From assembly GCA_019095985.1 (NCBI GenBank), contig CM032669.1, forward strand, positions 7,991,304-8,055,303: a DNA stretch of 64,000 nucleotides, in the 5' to 3' direction. Shown in pieces: positions 45,501 to 52,700 of the stretch (the stretch's first letter is position 1; every line of letters begins with the position of its first letter). The stretch is from Streblospio benedicti. Its lineage: Eukaryota; Annelida; Polychaeta; Spionida; Spionidae. A program made the position numbers and the translations under genes. A model generated the notes under the pieces. That model saw only the letters and a program-made list of their open reading frames with translations. It had not been told where the DNA came from and made no database searches.

Positions 45501-47796
45501 GATATCGCTTTTTTTTTTTTTTTCTAATAAAGATATTTTGGAAAGTATGAACATCTTGCAATGCTGTCAACCAGTACGGATATGGCAGTATTCATACGAG
45601 ATTGCGGGTCTGAATACGGGAGTACAGATATCACCTATCTTAAAGCATGGGCTTATGGGTCTTATCACATTGACACCTCCCTAGGGACCTAGCCCCCAAA
45701 ATGAAGTTGAATTACATTTTTTTTTTCAATTTTACTCTCACTGTTCTGCCAAGCAAGCTCCTACCACTGTATTGACATAGCTGAAGAGACAGCTTCCATT
45801 TTACTATATCAAGTAGCCAGCTGCTTGGGATGATGGTATCATTGTCGTCTCACAACCTTGGGATCGTGAGTTCGAATCCCTTTAGGGTCACTTGATGTAA
45901 TCAAATGGAAGCTGTGTCTTCAGCTATGTCAATACAGTGGTAGGAGCTTGCTTGACAGAACAGTGAGAGTAAAATTGAATTCACAAGCAAACTTGGAAAA
46001 ATATATATACAGTTGTTCATAGAAGTTGAATTACATTTTAGAAATAATTAACATTTGAGAAATAAAGGCAATTAATGAATTTTACCCCAGAATACTGAAA
46101 TACTGAATTGGGGCATCGGAAATACCAAAATCCACGGGTGTTAGCTGCCCTGATCTTGTCTGTTTAAACCCCATACCGCAATCTCAATTGTTATATATCT
46201 TACATTTCGCGTCAGTTTAAGATATATTTTCATTTAGGTTTGGATCGAATACCTCCGAGACGATGTCAGTATCGTCTTTTAGCAGCAGTTCAGATGCACA
46301 AAGTTTAAGAAGTTCTACATTAGGAGATGATCATGGCATTAGTAAGTTGATTTAAAGTATTTTAATAATTTACAAATGTTATTGTTCTGATGCCAATTCT
46401 ATTGCACCACTTTTCGGCTTGTACTAAAATGTAACATTTTTTTTTTCCTTAGACATTTAATCTGTAAATTATTGAAAATGAATCACAATAAAATGCTGCA
46501 CCCACATGAGAATTTTTGTGTTTCTAATGAAATTTTCAGTAAATCAGAATGACTCCAGTAAATTAATTCAACTGTAATCAATTCTAAAACAAAGACCAAC
46601 AATACTTGTTTTCTTTTATTCTTTGTTCTATTTCTACTGCTTTAACGCGGTCTAAATTAAATTAGAATTAAATCTATGTTGGTCCAAATTTTATTTACTT
46701 TACTCTTTTAAATTTAACATGTTTCAATACTACCAGTATCCTTTTCAAATTAAAATTAAAATTTCAAAATATTAGTTAAAAAAAACAACCTAATATTTTG
46801 AAATTTTAATTTTAATTTGAAAAGGATACTGGTAGTATTGAAACATTAAAAATGTAAAGTAAATAAAATTTGGACCAACATAGATTTAATTTTAATTTAA
46901 TTTAGACCGCGTTAAAGCAGCAGAAATAGAACAAAGAATAAAAGAAAATGCGACTACATGCTGCATACTATATTTCACGAATCTTGTAAACAATACTTAT
47001 AGATGTTCACAATTGTTTTCCAGATAGCTGCAAGTCTGGCAGTCCAGTACCAGCGATGCTACGACCGCGATTTGGCAAGGACTGTTCTCGTATGGACCGC
47101 AAAAAGCTCGCTGACGAATCTGACAGCCCCAGCCCTGCTCCGATGCCACTGCCAGGGGCAAGTCCATCCACCAACTCGTCTGTGTTTACGTTCGATGTCG
47201 GCAGCACAGTGTCATCGTCGAGAACAAGCTTTTTGAGTGATTCATGTAGTACAGACAATGATTCCCCAAAGTCTCCTTCAATCGCCAGTCGAATGTCTGT
47301 CAATCGTGAGCCTGCCGACCATGTCTACATGAATATCTGTTTCCCCAACGCCCGTTCTGGCAGCCCGCTTATCGTGGACACACGACCGGGCTCGGCGCTA
47401 TCGGGAATCTCGTCAGTCGGTGCGGAACAGTCAAACGCACTGTTGAACTATGCCGAGATCGATCTCAGTGGCAGTGGGGGTGAGGAGGGGTCCAAAGGGC
47501 GCTCGTCAAACGGAAGGGGGCAGGAGCGGGTGGAATACGCCATGATTGACATGGTTGCTACGGCTGCTGCCTCCCGGGTGGGCAAGGAACACGCTAAAGA
47601 ACGCGAAGACAGTCTCCGGCGCAGGGACGACAGTCTTCGACGCAAGGACAGTTTTCGTCGAGGAGAGAGTGCTGATAGTTGGCGCAGGCCGGCTGTTAAG
47701 GACAGGAAAGTGATGATGGCAAACGGCAGACACAGGAAAGACAGCGGAAGTAAATCCGGAGTAGGCAAGGATAGGAAATTTTCAAGTCCAATGTAA
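15461..47796 (+). CDS. GRB2-associated binder (GAB) docking protein, C-terminal part
   Basis: Six exons (15461-15587, 16280-16512, 17689-18149, 45152-45260, 46238-46341, 47024-47796) give roughly 600 residues ending at TAA 47794-47796. GAB proteins are PH-domain scaffolds at the plasma membrane. They are tyrosine-phosphorylated downstream of receptor kinases and recruit GRB2, PI3K and SHP2. Visible support: a PxxPxR-type segment PPLPPR in exon 1; PKTYRPSKP, an exact match to the PxxxRxxKP motif for the GRB2 C-terminal SH3, formed across the exon 2/3 junction; VYMNI (a YxN GRB2-SH2 site); and LLNYAEIDL plus ERVEYAMID, 29 residues apart, matching the paired SHP2-binding tyrosines of vertebrate GAB1 (VEYLDLDL and ERVDYVVVD). 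No YxxM PI3K site is seen here. All phases join except exon 1 to 2, which puts exon 2 in a frame that stops. The intron between exons 3 and 4 is 27 kb. The PH domain was not found. IRS proteins are the main alternative, but the SH3 motif favours GAB. Confidence 0.85.
16077..16254. mobile_element. foldback (palindromic) element 25 bases before GAB exon 2
   Basis: The left arm TTATTAACTTCTACTACTCT continues through TGCAACATTACACAAAACAT. It is mirrored on the right (TGTGTAATGTTGCAGAGG, then TAGTAGAAGTTAATAA). Arms are about 65-70 bp with a short centre. The same family is at 18228-18440. There is no coding capacity. Confidence 0.8.
16280..16512 (+). CDS. GAB exon 2 (frame ambiguous in its first half)
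   Basis: Acceptor CCCTGTCAG, donor ACAG before GTGAAT. The frame that leaves in phase 2 and makes the GRB2-SH3 motif with exon 3 is open throughout: FLHELNLTDEQKQHGG, a poly-Gly run, PGPPPPPPRP, then LPKTASAPQLPPKTY. Splicing from exon 1 instead enters the frame RSSRERSFSIPVT, which reaches a stop before the donor. The G-rich run at about 16365-16405 is a likely place for a base error. An undetected exon that would fix the phase is the alternative. Confidence 0.7.
16513..17688 (+). other. GAB intron between exons 2 and 3
   Basis: It holds short direct repeats of a motif like GTACAGGGTGGCAAT / GTACACGTTGGAATAA at about 16630-16720 and again at 17340-17430. Between them is unremarkable AT-rich sequence. 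No other feature is seen. Confidence 0.55.
17689..18149 (+). CDS. GAB exon 3
   Basis: Acceptor TTCTTTCTCAG, donor TCAG before GTAGGT. It enters in phase 2 and leaves in phase 1, 153 full codons. It begins RPSKPSENGDKQNR, completing the PxxxRxxKP motif with exon 2. It continues as a Ser/Thr/Pro-rich disordered segment (VNIPRDPPSPNSSGWLSYHG) and ends SSSEYS. GC-rich third positions and the absence of stops support coding. Confidence 0.85.
18228..18440. mobile_element. near-perfect palindromic foldback element after GAB exon 3
   Basis: Arms of about 105 bp run from TTATTAATTTCTACTACTCT to the centre ACTATAGTCTCCTTTTCA, where the complementary half starts (TGAAAAGGAGACTATAGT). It is the same family as 16077-16254 and starts 78 bases beyond the exon 3 donor. 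High arm identity suggests a recent insertion or gene conversion. Confidence 0.85.
18441..19691. other. GAB intron sequence, nothing recognised
   Basis: AT-rich, no plausible exon or repeat identified. Confidence 0.5.
19692..19896. repeat. tRNA-like foldback repeat, copy 2
   Basis: The left arm GCATAGCTGAAGACA through CCTGACAGGACTCGAACTCA is mirrored by GTGAGTTCGAGTCCCGTCAG through CTGTCTTCAGCTATG. Both arms therefore carry a B-box-like motif in opposite orientation, around the core GAATGATACCATCATCCCAA. It joins directly to the dispersed body repeat on the right. Confidence 0.8.
19897..20545. repeat. dispersed body repeat with internal tRNA-like fragment and CT tail
   Basis: It runs from ACATCTATAGAAAATAGG to a (CT)n run at about 20519-20534. 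A truncated tRNA-like arm sits at 20049-20120, and the body restarts after it (CTAGATATATGCAATTCTTA). The part from TATAAGTATTTGGGTGCATT onward is shared with 25140-25500 and 31270-31650. The order tRNA-like head, body and CT tail is constant between copies, so head plus body form one repeat unit of about 600 bp. Confidence 0.75.
20546..20679. repeat. tRNA-like foldback head, copy 3 (single arm)
   Basis: TATGGCAAGCAAGTTCCTAC, then CATCCCAAGC, B box GTGAGTTTGAGTCCCG, and the arm to CTTCAGCTATGTCAG and AATAGTGGTAAC. This copy lacks most of the left arm. It is cut at TGGTAAC by the insertion that follows. Confidence 0.7.
20680..21472. mobile_element. GTAATT-rich insertion with 7-base target duplications
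   Basis: TGGTAAC at 20673-20679 is repeated at 21473-21479, and the uninterrupted target is seen in the copy at about 31190 (AGTGGTAACATCTATAG). The insert begins CAGACTTGGGGGCAATTATA. It carries arrays of GTAATT on its left side and their complement AATTAC on its right side, with a second internal CCAGACTTGGGGTCAATTA at 21198. No coding region is recognised. The family is unidentified. Confidence 0.75.
21473..21629. repeat. continuation of the interrupted body repeat
   Basis: GGTAACATCTATAGAAAATA through ATACTGGCATTGCATG matches the start of the body repeat at 31195-31300. It breaks off at about 21597, where the next insertion begins. Confidence 0.65.
21630..25122. mobile_element. DNA-transposon-like element with long inverted repeats
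   Basis: Left-end sequence (TTGCATGATTGGTGGTTGGT, then GAGGGTTCAAAATTAAGC at 21670-21710) is mirrored at the right end (AACCCTCATACCAACCACCA at 25040-25065). The left arm has a partial second copy at 21870-22100. The right arm is doubled in tandem (about 24300-24620 and 24800-25122). Homology between the arms runs for several hundred bases, including the repeated GACCTTTAAAGGGGTCAAAT block. The interior carries a decayed gene on the minus strand. It lies inside a dispersed body repeat, which continues at 25123. Superfamily not assigned. Confidence 0.7.
22676..24130 (-). pseudogene. decayed gene of a multicopy, transposon-like invertebrate family
   Basis: On the minus strand, from high to low coordinates, colinear blocks read VIVMDQPLYALTKQIQW, RHAHQLTAATLYILLHKAY, FFSHENQAAPPA, NMLQPKVKKFSFENYTDDVF, ELWMAYGTGTNKKF with HEISASLG, VFHSLTG and TKGKRQHG, then ESLMPVIEQFIILLYNLT. 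I recognise this series from uncharacterised multicopy proteins of corals, molluscs and other marine invertebrates (family memory, not a search). Blocks lie in different frames and are separated by stops, so the gene is not functional. Its function in intact relatives is not known to me. Confidence 0.65.
25123..25500. repeat. body repeat, right part, with CT tail
   Basis: From ACTGGGATGTATGCTTGTAT through TTAAATTATTGATACTGCTG to the (CT)n run at about 25479-25493. It closely matches 20160-20535 and 31270-31645. It resumes after the 3.5-kb insertion, with about 30 bases also present on the left side. Confidence 0.75.
25501..25660. repeat. tRNA-like head, copy 4 (left arm and core only)
   Basis: TATGGCAAGCAAGCTCCTAC, AAGACAGGTTTTCAACTCTA and the reverse B box GGGACTCGAACTCACGACC, ending in GATACCATCATCCCAAGC. 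The right arm is missing. Confidence 0.7.
25661..27955. other. GAB intron sequence, nothing recognised
   Basis: AT-rich, no gene, RNA or repeat structure identified on either strand. Confidence 0.45.
27956..28165. repeat. cluster of ACTCGTCC / GGACGAGT sites
   Basis: About ten copies of ACTCGTC or its complement GACGAGT fall in 200 bases (for example CTACTCGTCAGCAGGACGAG and ACTCGTCAATACGAGTGGAC), in both orientations, so several hairpins can form. A weak open frame crosses it, but codon content and length do not support a gene. Confidence 0.65.
28166..31044. other. GAB intron sequence, nothing recognised
   Basis: No exon, RNA gene or repeat structure could be supported. Confidence 0.45.
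31045..31650. repeat. most complete head-plus-body copy of the dispersed repeat
   Basis: The core and right arm of the tRNA-like head (GATACCATCATCCCAAGCAG, GTGAGTTCGAGTCCCG, CTGTCTTCAGCTATA) are followed without interruption by GGTAACATCTATAGAAAATA and the body to the (CT)n run at about 31629-31644. This copy is the reference for reading the two insertions at 20.7-25.1 kb. TATCATCTATGTTTGAC occurs on both sides (about 30985 and 31645), which suggests the insertion duplicated or interrupted that sequence. Confidence 0.75.
31651..34200. other. GAB intron sequence, one short duplicated block
   Basis: A block of about 45 bases (TGTCTCAAATGAAT preceded by AAAATCCCT) occurs at about 32913-32960 and again at 34103-34150. 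Nothing else is recognised. Confidence 0.45.
34201..34700 (+). mobile_element. LINE 3'-end remnant
   Basis: At 34423-34508 the plus strand reads SLTCECGAEKEDAVHFFFDC and PVYVDELA. This has the CxCG...H....C spacing of the cysteine motif at the C terminus of reverse transcriptases in Jockey/CR1-type LINEs. Flanking sequence is decayed by stops. A possible continuation downstream reads YASARKVFVEHI. This is a host-neutral fossil without an intact ORF. Confidence 0.5.
34701..36484. other. GAB intron sequence, nothing recognised
   Basis: No coding or structured repeat seen. Confidence 0.45.
36485..36655. mobile_element. MITE-like element with about 25-bp TIRs
   Basis: The left end TCCTCACACCAATTTTATTC is mirrored at the right end (GATGAAATTGGTGTGAGGA), with two mismatches over 25 bases. 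The centre contains two AATAATT-type palindromes and TGTAACATTTTTTTTCC opposite GGGGAAAAAATGTTACG, extending the inverted repeat. Confidence 0.7.
36656..39806. other. GAB intron sequence, nothing recognised
   Basis: AT-rich. The 127-codon open stretch at 36649-37032 has no family resemblance and is not supported as a gene. Confidence 0.45.
39807..39932. mobile_element. 126-bp element with perfect 27-bp TIRs and hammerhead-like core
   Basis: ATTCAAATATATAGATACCT plus ATTGGAA at 39807-39833 is exactly mirrored at 39906-39932. GGGTTTAATAGC occurs on both sides (39794-39805 and 39975-39986), as expected of a target duplication around a 169-base insert. On the minus strand the core reads CGACGAA, a six-pair stem (GCTCTT...AAGAGC), then GAAAGCC, which resembles a hammerhead ribozyme catalytic core. 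Confidence 0.7.
40285..40500 (+). repeat. tRNA-derived SINE
   Basis: The head TGGCTGAGTGGATAGGGAG (A-box-like) is followed by GGACTCATGACCAGAAGGTC and the B box GGGTTCGATTCC. The T-stem does not pair as in a functional tRNA and there is a non-tRNA tail to about 40500, so a SINE is preferred over a tRNA gene. Related heads are at 2.47 and 11.77 kb. Confidence 0.7.
40501..43218. other. GAB intron sequence, nothing recognised
   Basis: No exon or repeat structure supported. Confidence 0.45.
43219..43515 (+). repeat. fragment of a widespread AGCTCACC...GTCAGTC repeat
   Basis: AGCTCACCTGCTGTAAGCTT, GTGATCACCTTTCGTCAGTC, then TTTTCACCAAACTTGCACAC. This order is familiar from highly repeated non-coding elements in molluscan and other marine invertebrate genomes (recalled, not searched). 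Both boundaries are uncertain. Confidence 0.45.
43516..44481. other. GAB intron sequence, nothing recognised
   Basis: A short TA-rich microsatellite lies at about 43796-43825. Nothing else is seen. Confidence 0.45.
44482..44961. repeat. dispersed repeat with CTTCAG-CAG-CTGAAG hairpin, copy 2
   Basis: It starts GCGTCGCTTCAGCAGCTGAA then GCGAAAGCCTTGTG and ends GTCAACGTTGTTCCAGCGAC through CTTTTGATCTAGT, as at 6523-6710. The interior is about 290 bases longer. The larger copy may be closer to full length. Confidence 0.6.
45152..45260 (+). CDS. GAB exon 4
   Basis: Acceptor GTCTTTTCCAG, donor AAAG before GTAAGA. It enters in phase 1 and leaves in phase 2. It encodes DPGVNSPHNVSAAGP and IPTMTPPPLKSNAGITNDRQ, a Pro/Ser-rich linker. 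Confidence 0.8.
45721..46021. mobile_element. tRNA-like foldback element flanked by 18-base direct repeats
   Basis: Arms of about 80 bp start TTCAATTTTACTCTCACTGT and run through AAGCAAGCTCCTACCACTGT and TTGACATAGCTGAAGA, mirrored to 45979. The centre is AGCTGCTTGGGATGATGG through a B box (GAGTTCGAATCCC). GAAGTTGAATTACATTTT occurs at 45703-45720 and 46022-46039, so the insertion duplicated an 18-base target. That length is typical of retroposed SINEs rather than cut-and-paste elements. It lies in the intron between GAB exons 4 and 5. Confidence 0.8.
46238..46341 (+). CDS. GAB exon 5
   Basis: Acceptor TTTTCATTTAG, donor TTA before GTAAGT. It enters in phase 2 and leaves in phase 1. It encodes FGSNTSETMSVSSFSSSSDA and SLRSSTLGDDHGI, a serine-rich segment comparable in character to the Ser-rich stretch before the C-terminal tyrosines of GAB1. 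Confidence 0.8.
46610..46949. mobile_element. 340-bp palindromic foldback element before GAB exon 6
   Basis: Arms of about 160 bp (left from TTTCTTTTATTCTTTGTTCT through CTTTAACGCGGTCTAAATT to AAATTTCAAAATATTAG) are nearly perfectly mirrored on the right, around a 15-base A-rich spacer. One small indel separates the arms near AAATTTAACATG. It ends 74 bases before exon 6. Confidence 0.85.
47024..47796 (+). CDS. GAB terminal coding exon 6
   Basis: Acceptor GTTTTCCAG, phase 1 entry, stop TAA at 47794-47796; 257 residues. The order is: a Ser/Pro linker; VYMNI (GRB2 SH2 type YxN); LLNYAEIDL; a Gly/Ser spacer; ERVEYAMIDM. The last two tyrosines match the SHP2-binding pair of GAB1. It then continues for 85 more residues with repeated Arg/Ser units (DSLRRRDDSLRRKDSFRRGE) and a basic end KDRKFSSPM. 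Vertebrate GAB1 has only about 35 residues after the last tyrosine. The exon is GC-rich compared with its surroundings. Confidence 0.9.
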
Positions 47797-49790
47797 ATGT
47801 GGGCAAAATTTTAAGTTACAAAGCGCTCGAGAGCTAGTATAACTGCATGTTTTAAACAATTATTTGGTGTTCTCATTGACGTACGCGTGTAGTGTATGTC
47901 AAATAGAAATTATTCAAACACACATGTTAGGAATCAATATGGTATGATCAGGGTAAACAAATTCAGTTATTTTTAGGGGAATCAAAACAGCATGAGGCTG
48001 AAAAAGTAATGTTCTTTTCAGAATTTTGTAAATAGTAGGACAATTTGTGCGGATGACTTGGGCTGTGCATATTCACATATAATAATCTTAAGTCATGTAC
48101 ACTGTCTTATTTATATATTTTACTAAAAACAAAATGTTGAAAATTGGGCGGCAATATAAAGTTTAGATACTATGTGTGAATATGTATGGAACATATTTAG
48201 TTAGTTTAACATTCAACTACTTGTCAGATATTGCATTTTACTGATAACCAAGTACATCCCGGTAGGATACTACAGTATTGTTATTGTTATTATTATTATT
48301 ATTTAAGACTTCAAATGATCAGTAGTAAAAATATTTATAGCTGGCAGTGGTATATGTCTGACTTTGCTTTTATTTAATCATGATGAAATCCAGTTGATAA
48401 AAACTGTTACAGGTACATTTGTAGTATGTATGTTTTAAAACAAGTTTTTATTTTATTTAATCATGACTGATTGCATCTTAATTTTTGAAAGATACAAACT
48501 TTCAATGAAATAAACGATTGATGACAATGGTTGACGTTGTATGTCAACCATCAGTATCTATTTATAATTAATTTATATTATCAGTGATATATCATTCCAA
48601 GGGTGTGCCTTGAGAAAAAATATGAAATGTGGTATATTCTGGGAGTAGTTGTCATTACTACAAGATATTTGCTTGGGAGAGTTTCGTTTGTATTTATTGT
48701 ACGCAGTAATATATTAATCTATTATACAGCGATATGTATGTTTTATTTACAAAAATTGTGTTTTAAGTAAATTGCATATCATTCCAGATGAAGTGAAGCC
48801 ACAAGTGTGAGTTTGTGTATGTGATGGCTTAAGGCGCTGCCTTTATGATTCCAAATTAGTTGAGAGCAAGTGGACTCTGCAATATTGGGTCCTATTTCAT
48901 TAGTGACATGGGGTTAGTGACGGTGGCTTCACATGAATGCCATTACGGAGTTTTGTTTGTGATGCATGGTTTTGTAACCTTAAAATAATAGGTTGGGAAA
49001 GATCATTTTTATTTCATTTTTATTTCATTAAACTACTTTTTCCCTAGGGTACAAGTTTGCTCATGCATTTGAGGCATATGAAATTCTGTTAGTACTGATT
49101 TTTTTTTCACCTAGGAGACATTTGAATATTTCTTGTAAGATTTTCTTACTTGAAACAAACAAATATTATCATACTATCACTTGAATGTTTGATATACACT
49201 AAAGTATTCTAGTTATATTAGACGTTGACATTTTTATAGGACTAGAATCAACAAAATGAATTTGAAGTTTCTAGATGTTATTGTTACGACAAAATTTGAA
49301 GCATATTTCAATGCATACGAGTTGCTTCAATACAAATATGCTGTGTAAATGTTACACATTGTAACATTGGTAGGAATATTTATGTATGTATATATATTTT
49401 TATAAACAAAGTGTTCAAATTACAATTTTTAGATAGGGAAAATTTTCTTTTAAGAAAACACACAAGAAAAGTTGAAGTTAATTTTGTTGTTAGCATTTAA
49501 TTTGTAAAAAATGCATGTCACCTACCAGTCAATGGTACAGCATTCTCATTTGTTATATTTTCAAGTCATGCATTTATGTTACATTGGGTTTTACTATATA
49601 TTCTCAAAAGGATTTATGTAATATAGCTTATTTCTGAATTAAATGTTAATTTATTTATACGGTATCATTATGTTGCAATGTGTAGTGTGAATAATTAAAA
49701 GGCTGAGTGATATTTAATAGTGAAAGTATTTGAAAGATGGCGTCTGTATTCTCAGTAGAAGGAATAAATGATACATAGACCAACTTGTTT
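47797..49790 (+). other. GAB 3' untranslated region
   Basis: AT-rich sequence from the stop to a poly(A) signal about 2 kb downstream, with an ATT microsatellite at about 48276-48304 and several TATTTAT / ATTTA-type motifs. The extent is inferred from the signal at 49763. Confidence 0.6.
49763..49768 (+). promoter_or_regulatory. poly(A) signal of the GAB gene
   Basis: AATAAA about 20 bases before a GT-rich stretch (TTGTTTTTGTCTGGT), a standard arrangement for cleavage and polyadenylation. It is the best candidate in the downstream 2 kb. Confidence 0.55.
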
Positions 49791-49799
49791 TTGTCTGGT

Positions 49800-52700
49800 A
49801 AAAAAAAAATTATAATGAATTTTTATGTCTGACCAAAAATGACCATCCAACATATTTTCTATGTATATTTAAAAAGGTTTAATTGCCAATCTTTTGTGAC
49901 TCCTGCATATATGATGAAGACACCATATTCAAACAGAAAATTACATTTATCAGTCTTTTGCGTGTATTTTCATTGGATATCGATCTCCAAAACTGCCGTG
50001 TTGTATCAGCACTGTCGTTCGATTGTACTGCCCACTTTTTGCAATAGATCTGGGCTCGGAGAAACGAGAATGTTTACGGATTACATTTCTGCTTACATTT
50101 TTTTTGTCACATTTAAAACACAAGATGATCATATACATTGTTCATCTATTTATTAAGTCAATTTACTTATTACTATCTACAATATATATTATATTTCATA
50201 AAATCTAATCAAGTGAACAGCGGTGGATTCATTGTTTTTGAGACGTAATGACGTCGACATTGCAATTGTAAGCCAAAATGTAAGCCACAATGTAATCCGT
50301 AAACAGTCTCTTGGCTCCGAGCCATAACGATATCACTTTTTGACAGCTTAGAAACCACGTTGGGCGATGTGATGATTTTATAAATTCTGTTTAAGACAAA
50401 CGTATTACAATTAAGCATTTGTTTCTATCGCATTCAACAACTATTCAAAATATTTGAAGGAAATAATTCAAACCAATAATGATGAAAATCTAGATGATTT
50501 ATAAATCCCGAAGGGTGAGCTGTGATATGCCACAAGAACAAATCCCAATATAATAATTCATGTTAACAACTCACCCAGTCTTGTCTATATCCATGAGGAG
50601 TCATCAGTTTTTAGGACAGCAATGTTAAAATTTTTAGGGGTGGAGGCTACAGATTTTTCACATAGGGACTGGTCATTTACAATTTGCTAGTGGGGGTGGG
50701 GTGGGGTTACCGTAGATTTTTGAAAGATCCAAAAAGGAATGTACGACTCCTCCATTATATTACAAAATGAAAGTCCGCCCCCCGCCCCCAGTAATTGAGA
50801 AATGAAGAGTATGACCAACCACCCCACCCCCAATCTGTTCAAGTGAAAGTCATTGAAATTCGTATTTTTTCAAGATCCTGGAAAAATCTTTGAATTTTGT
50901 AAGGAATTATTGAAAAATTTAAATTTAGTAAAAAGTCATTGAATTTTGATTAAACTGGCAATTTAAATGCTATTTGAGTAAAGATGAAATTCTGTTATAT
51001 TCCGCCCCTTGCAAAGTCTAATTTTTGCGAGCTTTGTGCGAGACCCACACATAACATATGTCAAGATTTCTATATCTGTAGATGTGAGCAAAATAATAAT
51101 AATAATTTATTTCTATTGTATCACATTCACAGAATGAAACATTCTTTAAGAATACAAAAGAAGAATAGAATTTGATTATTTACATATTATTGTCATCTTT
51201 AATCTTCACATACTGGTAAGACGCTATTTAGATGAAACTAGGTATCTAGTAAAAAATTTCTTGGAAAAAATCAAAATCAGTCTTGAAAAGTCATGAAATA
51301 CCACAAATAAATGGTCGTGGGATACATAAATATGAATTTCGTAATGACTAACTCTGATTCAGATTCAGTCTCAGATTCTACCATGTCTACCACTTCCCAT
51401 TTTTTCATCATCTTTTTTTATATATAATACTTTGAATATTCCTCCTGCAGGTAGTCTGCTATATAGTCCACTATTAGACATTTAGATTTGTGTTTGATTA
51501 TATTTGTCTCAAAGGCACGAAATACTGCTGGAATATCAATATAGATTATTATTTAGAATTATGTATGTACAGATAAATGTATTATTTACCATGAATTTCA
51601 ATAGTCTAGATTATGATAGGCAATTTTGGGAGCCGGCCTTTAATTACATGAAGGTGGGACCGTGGATGGTTTTACACAGTACGTATTTCAAGAAAAGAAA
51701 CAAAACTACATTTTATTGAAAATTTATTATTCTATGCACCATTTGCACTTATTTCAATGCTGCTGCCTGCAATGAAAAATACATAAAAAATTATAATCAA
51801 AATACTTTTAAAATGAGATCCACGGGCTCGTCAAACATTGTCTAAGGTCTAAAGCTAAAAGCTGTTTGTTTTACTATCTACTAATATCAACTCGCGTAAA
51901 TGCATTAAGATTATACATCCAACAGTAAAAAATACCTGCTAAAAGTGTAACTTCAATCATAATTATCACAGATAATAACCAGTATTCATAACTGTCAATA
52001 AACAGTTTTTTTTATATCGGAGAGTAAAAAAGTAAGTGGCTAGCCCTGAATATTTAAGGTCGCAAATTTAAAGGGTTTTATAGTGATTTATTCTACACTA
52101 AGAAAATAGTAGGATGCAATTTAATTGTCATCTACTAAACAACACATGACCCACTTTTGTTGTAAAATTTCGTGTTATAATGAAGGGTCTAAACAGAATA
52201 TGAAAATTAATAAATGTCATATTTTCTTGCATGTTTCATTGTACATGGTGAAAAAAATAATAATTAGGTCAAAGTAACTATGATCCTATCAACTGTCCAT
52301 AACATCTATTTGATTATTGTTATTTGGATTCAGTGAATATTCACCTACATACGATTTATTTATGTACAAAATGTACACGTTCATCATCCACTCGAATTTG
52401 AAAAATAAATTCATCCTGAGATTATAAAATAGCATTTGTAGAGTAATGGCATCAAGGTCTGTAGGCATTTTAAATTTAATATTCGTAACCAAAACGGTTT
52501 CTTTTAGCCTTAATGAATATGTCTTAACATCTAATAGTTATTATTTGACTTTTTTTAAATAAGGAATTTGTTTTTGTAAAATTAACAAATAAATAAATAT
52601 ACTCACCCATATAAAGCCTATGGAGAGAAGAAAATCATTAGAAAATATCATAGAGAAATAGACACGTTTGCTTCAAGCTGCAAAAATATCTGGCATCATT

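Noticed and set aside
47448-47768. 106-codon minus-strand frame inside GAB exon 6
   Set aside because: Antisense shadow of the Arg/Ser-rich coding sequence, with no independent support.
15461-47796. Insulin receptor substrate (IRS) identity for the plus-strand docking protein
   Set aside because: IRS also has C-terminal docking tyrosines, but the PxxxRxxKP motif and the ERVEY/ERVDY match with near-identical spacing favour GAB.
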